From assembly GCA_938023705.1 (NCBI GenBank), contig CALJDJ010000022.1, forward strand, positions 1-7,309: a DNA stretch of 7,309 bases. The letters are read 5' to 3'. The notes beneath the pieces were generated by a model. It was not told the DNA's origin. It made no database searches and saw only the letters and a list, made by a program, of their open reading frames with translations. Position 1 is the stretch's first letter, and every line of letters starts with the position of its first letter. Shown here one piece after another: positions 5,694 through 7,309 of this stretch. This DNA comes from an uncultured Collinsella sp. (lineage in GTDB: Bacteria; Actinomycetota; Coriobacteriia; Coriobacteriales; Coriobacteriaceae). The position numbers and the translations under genes were made by a program.

Positions 5694-7309
5694 AGAGCTT
5701 GCCGACCGCACCGCAAAGCGCACCGAAGCGCAGGTGGCACAGGCTGCCGCCGAAGCAGCCGGAGATACCGCCCGGCAGCGCCTGCCCGCGCTGGAACAGA
5801 GCGCCCGGGACGCCGCCGCACAGCTGGAAGAGACCAAACAGGATCTGGCCGATACCGTAAAGTACCGCCAGACGCTGGAAGAAAACGAAAAGCAGCTGGG
5901 CAACATCCGCTCCGGTCTGGAGCTCAAGCTGCGCAGCCGCAAGGCCGCGCTGGACGAAGCCGATGCCGCCGAGCAGCGGCTGGGCAGGGAACTGGATGCT
6001 GCCCGGCAGCGCCTTTCGGTGCTGCGGGAGCTGGAAAAGAACATGGACGGCTACCAGAATTCGGTGCGCGCGGTCATGCGCGCCGCCGGGGCACGCCGTC
6101 TGCGGGGCGTTCTGGGGCCGGTGTCCACCATCCTGAAAGTGGAGTCCGGGTGCGAGGTTGCCATCGAGACCGCACTGGGCGGCGCATTGCAGAACATCGT
6201 GGTGGAAAACGAATCCGCCGCGAAAGCCGCTATCGCCCTGCTGCGCAACGACCATGCAGGCCGCGCCACCTTTCTGCCGCTGGATACCGTGCAGCCCGGC
6301 GCGTTCCGGGGACGGCTGTCCGGCACGGCACGGCTGGCCTCTGCGCTGGTACAGGCCGACCCCCGGTACGAGAATATCGTCTCGAACCTGCTGGGGCGCA
6401 TCATCGTGGTGGAGGATATCAACGAAGCCTCCCGTGTGGCACGGGACAACGGCTACCATAACAAGGTGGTCACCATGGACGGACAGGTGATCAATGCAGG
6501 CGGCAGCTTTACCGGCGGCAGTGTGCAGCGCAGCGCCGGTCTGTTCACCCGCAAGCAGGAGATGGAGGAGCTGCGCCTGAAAGCTGCCAAGCTGCAAAAG
6601 GACTGCCTTGCCGCACAGGAAAAGACCGACCAGTGCAAGGAGCAGGTGGACGCTTTGCAGGCAGAGCTGACCGCCACCGCCAGCGAGCAGATCACCGCTG
6701 CCAACGACCGCGTGCGTGCAGAAGCAGAGCAGAAGCGGCTGGAAGCCGCCGCCGCCCAGCTGGAAACTGCCGTGCAGAATGCGCAGCAGCAGATGGACGC
6801 CTTGCAGGCTGCCTTGAACGACAGCCGCACCAAGGCCGATGCCGCAGCCTTGCAGCAGGCAGAGCTGACGGCGCAGATCGAGCAGCTGACTGCCGAGCTG
6901 AGCCGCATCGCACAGGGCAGCGACAGTTTTCTGACCCAGCAGAACCAGCTGGCACAGGCGCTCAGCGCCAAGCGGCTGGAACAGGTGACCCGCCGCAAGG
7001 ACGCGGAACTGGCTTACAGCCAGATCGCCGCGCTGGAACAGCGTGCCAAGGACGCCGCTGCCCGCCGCACTGCATTGGAAGAAAGCCTTGCCGCCCTTGC
7101 TGCCCGCAGCGAAGCCTGCCGCACCGAGATCGCAGCCATCCGCAAGGCCAAGACCGACAGCCAGACTGCCATTACCCAAAAGGAGCAGGCCATCCGCGAA
7201 GCTACCGAAAAGCGGCTTGCCTGCCAGCAGAAGGAAACGGAAGCGCTGGCAAAAGCCCGCACCGTCTCCGACAGCCGCGAGGAGATGGGCCGGGAGATGG
7301 CACGCCTTG
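5671..7309 (+). CDS. smc: Chromosome segregation protein SMC, internal fragment (coiled coil-hinge-coiled coil)
   Basis: An uninterrupted plus-strand frame of about 546 codons runs from the join to the window end with no stop. Three parts are visible. A left coiled-coil arm at about 5671-6060 is rich in E, K, Q, A and L heptads (for example L-E-E-T-K-Q-D-L-A-D). The SMC hinge at about 6085-6530 contains G-V-L-G-P-V-S, E-V-A-I-E-T-A-L-G-G, R-A-T-F-L-P-L-D and the diagnostic V-T-M-D-G-Q-V-I-N-A-G-G-S-F-T-G-G-S. The returning arm lies at about 6540-7309. SMC dimerises at the hinge and organises the chromosome with ScpA/ScpB. Both ATPase head halves are absent: the N-terminal one is lost at the join and the C-terminal one lies beyond the window. 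Codon choice (CTG, CGC, GCC, AAG) and sequence style suggest a high-GC Ruminococcaceae member such as Faecalibacterium, which is inference. Overlapping frames on the opposite strand are shadows. Confidence 0.9.

Noticed and set aside
5682..6044. N-terminal extension of the antiporter frame up to 6044
   Set aside because: This part is serine/arginine-rich translation of the antisense of SMC and does not resemble antiporter membrane helices. The frame is open only by chance.
5472..6461. 329-codon plus-strand open frame across the join
   Set aside because: It is R/G/P/A-rich low-complexity translation, out of frame with SMC and antisense to kefB; no recognisable motif.
5353..7179. 608-codon minus-strand open frame opposite the SMC fragment
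   Set aside because: It is rich in G, C, L and Q without domain motifs, as expected for the antisense of a high-GC coiled-coil gene, and it crosses the join. The plus-strand frame carries clear SMC hinge motifs.
1..7309. CRISPR array, tRNA or rRNA genes
   Set aside because: No regularly spaced repeats, cloverleaf-like segments or rRNA-like stretches were seen on either strand by eye.

Overview
This window is a patchwork of three sequence types. Bases 1-2132 are stacked insertion-sequence fragments. Bases 2210-5679 are a minus-strand stress-tolerance operon of proteobacterial type. Bases 5671-7309 are an internal piece of a chromosome-segregation SMC gene that looks like it comes from a high-GC gut Firmicute (Ruminococcaceae/Faecalibacterium-like, inferred from remembered sequence character only). 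The mixture suggests a metagenomic contig; the last join is more likely an assembly or amplification chimera than real linkage.

Left region: bases 1-55 look like the outer end of an IS30-type element. It interrupts the orfA gene of an IS3-family element, of which the last nine orfA codons, the whole catalytic orfB and the right terminal repeat remain (56-972). That IS3 element lies in the leader of an IS5-family element, whose transposase is intact (1005-1985) but whose left end is missing. The IS5 right end is at about 2132, against a CTAGCTAG sequence. The insertion order reads IS5, then IS3, then IS30-like.

Middle region: four genes run right to left with overlaps or very short gaps: a KefB-type cation/proton antiporter (only the C-terminal part), a PsiE-family membrane protein, an HtpX-like M48 membrane metalloprotease, and a membrane-anchored DegP/DegS-type serine protease with one PDZ domain. 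From memory, this order matches the distal end of the transmissible locus of stress tolerance (tLST, also called LHR or TLPQC), known from heat- and chlorine-tolerant Enterobacteriaceae and Pseudomonas. Its hallmark genes (small HSPs, ClpK/ClpG, FtsH, YfdX, HdeD, thioredoxin) would lie beyond the kefB break and are not in this window. The inferred common role is envelope protein quality control plus ion/pH homeostasis. The M48 gene carries an apparent one-base frameshift upstream of its active site.

Right region: at about 5671-5693 the antiporter stops abruptly and an SMC coiled-coil/hinge/coiled-coil reading frame begins on the plus strand and runs off the window end. No insertion-sequence end marks the join; it falls on an imperfect inverted repeat. 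No tRNA, rRNA or CRISPR array was seen.
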